Of a stretch of DNA of 64,000 nucleotides, positions 63,294 to 64,000 are shown in pieces. The position numbers and the translations under genes are program-made. This DNA comes from Desulfovibrio sp. A2 (GTDB lineage Bacteria; Desulfobacterota; Desulfovibrionia; Desulfovibrionales; Desulfovibrionaceae): NCBI RefSeq assembly GCF_000226255.1, contig NZ_AGFG01000008.1, positions 1-64,000 of the forward strand. The letters run 5' to 3'. How positions within the stretch are numbered: position 1 is the first letter of the stretch; each line of letters opens with the position of its first letter. The notes under the pieces were generated by a model. It ran no database searches and was not told where the DNA came from. It was given only the letters and a program-made list of their open reading frames with translations.

Positions 63294-63955
63294 CGCAACC
63301 CCTCAAGCCGGGCTTCAAGTTCCGCGCAGGCGGCGGCCAGGGCCGCATCCGCGTTCTGTCCGCCCTCTTCCCCCGCTAACGGGCCAGCCGCTTCGACCGC
63401 ATCCGGCAGCCGGTACGGCTCGCCGAACACCACCCGCACGCGGGAAAACGGCAGGGGCAGCTGAAAGCGGTCCCAGGCGCGCTCGAACACCTTGGCGCGC
63501 TCCATGAAGATGCGCATGGGCACGATGGGGGCCTGGGCCCGTTGGGCCAGGAAGATGGCACCCGGTTTGACCTTGTGGCGCGGGCCGCGCGGCCCGTCCA
63601 CGGTTACGCACCCGCACAAGCCTTCCTTGCGCATCTGGCGGGCCGCGCTGATCAGCGCCTTGACCCCGCCGCGTGAGCTGGAACCCCGCGCCGTGCGCAG
63701 GCCCAGCCGTTGCAGCACCTGGGCCAGGTATTCGCCGTCGCGGCTCTGGCTGACCACGGTGACGATCTCAAGGTCGCGCCGCACGTGCATGAGCGGAAAG
63801 AGTTCGTCGTGCCACAGTGCGAAAACCATGGGGGTGCGGGCGTGCCACAGCGCGTCCACGGCGTCGCGCCCCGCCACGTCGTAGCGCAGGGTGGTGCACC
63901 ATGCCTTGTACAGCGCGTACAGCGGCGGCGCGACGAGCGAGGGCGGCAGCTTCAC
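63290..63955 (-). CDS. DUF374 acyltransferase-like protein
   Basis: A 221-residue protein of the DUF374/LpxL-related lysophospholipid acyltransferase group. ALWHDELFPLMHV is its HxxxxD-like block, SQSRDGEYLAQVL and TVDGPRGPRHKVKPG are family-typical. DUF374 proteins are found beside Kdo/lipid A genes; the acceptor is thought to be lipid A or a phospholipid. GTG 63955 overlaps a possible upstream stop as GTGA. It precedes the LpxL-like gene. Confidence 0.88.
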   Translation of the reverse strand: MKLPPSLVAPPLYALYKAWCTTLRYDVAGRDAVDALWHARTPMVFALWHDELFPLMHVRRDLEIVTVVSQSRDGEYLAQVLQRLGLRTARGSSSRGGVKALISAARQMRKEGLCGCVTVDGPRGPRHKVKPGAIFLAQRAQAPIVPMRIFMERAKVFERAWDRFQLPLPFSRVRVVFGEPYRLPDAVEAAGPLAGEEGGQNADAALAAACAELEARLEGLR

Positions 63956-64000
63956 GCGGCGGCTCCGGCGGCGGGCAGCGCGGCCGCGCCCTGCTCCGTT
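63952..64000 (-). CDS. 3' end of a further minus-strand gene, cut by the window edge
   Basis: Reading from the right edge on the minus strand gives an open frame ending TEQGAAALPAAGAAA and a TGA that overlaps the next GTG. The Ala-rich tail and the GTGA overlap are the pattern seen elsewhere in the window for coupled genes, so a gene of the same operon probably ends here. Product cannot be named from 15 residues. Confidence 0.5.
   Translation of the reverse strand, partial: TEQGAAALPAAGAAA

Overview
The window looks like the chromosome of a sulfate-reducing Desulfovibrionaceae bacterium, most likely Desulfovibrio/Nitratidesulfovibrio of the D. vulgaris group. The reasons are very high GC; an Fe-alcohol dehydrogenase followed by hdrCBA and a flx (flavin oxidoreductase) block in the order I recall for D. 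vulgaris Hildenborough DVU2405 down to DVU2394; a soluble molybdopterin oxidoreductase pair; and a Gram-negative envelope gene set (LpxL-like acyltransferase, LapA/LapB, MreB). Assignments come from reading motifs, with no database search. No prophage, insertion sequence or CRISPR array was found.

Layout. 1-4.0 kb: two DUF294 nucleotidyltransferase-like proteins and a DnaQ-type exonuclease (+). 4.2-6.9 kb: ferredoxin-type and molybdopterin subunits of a cytoplasmic oxidoreductase (-). 7.3-15.8 kb: alcohol dehydrogenase, then hdrC-hdrB-hdrA-flxCD-flxB-flxA, with start/stop overlaps from hdrC onward; a near-consensus sigma-54 promoter precedes the dehydrogenase. 16.1-22.0 kb: a ferritin-like protein, an unknown protein, a second Fe-alcohol dehydrogenase, and a PAS histidine kinase with a sigma-54 response regulator. 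Together these suggest an ethanol oxidation/formation module: the dehydrogenases exchange electrons with NAD(H), Flx-Hdr links NADH to ferredoxin and a disulfide acceptor, and the two-component pair is the natural candidate activator of the sigma-54 promoter.

22.2-26.6 kb: an ADP-ribosylglycohydrolase-fold protein, tRNA-Arg(CCT) with a decayed partial copy beside it, a GluQ-like synthetase, a small conserved protein and a TetR regulator. 26.6-27.4 kb: a gene-free stretch holding two tandem, similarly built small-RNA candidates on the minus strand, each with promoter and terminator. 27.4-34.6 kb (-): acyltransferase, glycosyltransferase, rarA, rsmE, gcvT and a 572-residue unknown. 35.2-41.2 kb: GAF protein, mreB, inositol-phosphatase family protein, a Nudix/rimI pair whose start codons overlap head to head, tpiA, secG and tRNA-Leu(GAG).

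41.3-55.4 kb (-): a periplasmic binding protein, a zinc-ribbon microprotein and a CI/LexA-like repressor with identical 18-bp operators at both ends of its gene, lysA, a lipoprotein, mutS, lapB, lapA, a HIT protein, a DHH-CBS-tRNA nucleotidyltransferase fusion and xerD. 55.7-64 kb: a chemotaxis receptor with a C-terminal sensor, dapL, a folK frame lacking a standard start codon, a YHS-domain membrane protein, a transaldolase-like aldolase, a 1.15-kb gene-free stretch, and an acyltransferase operon that runs off the right edge.
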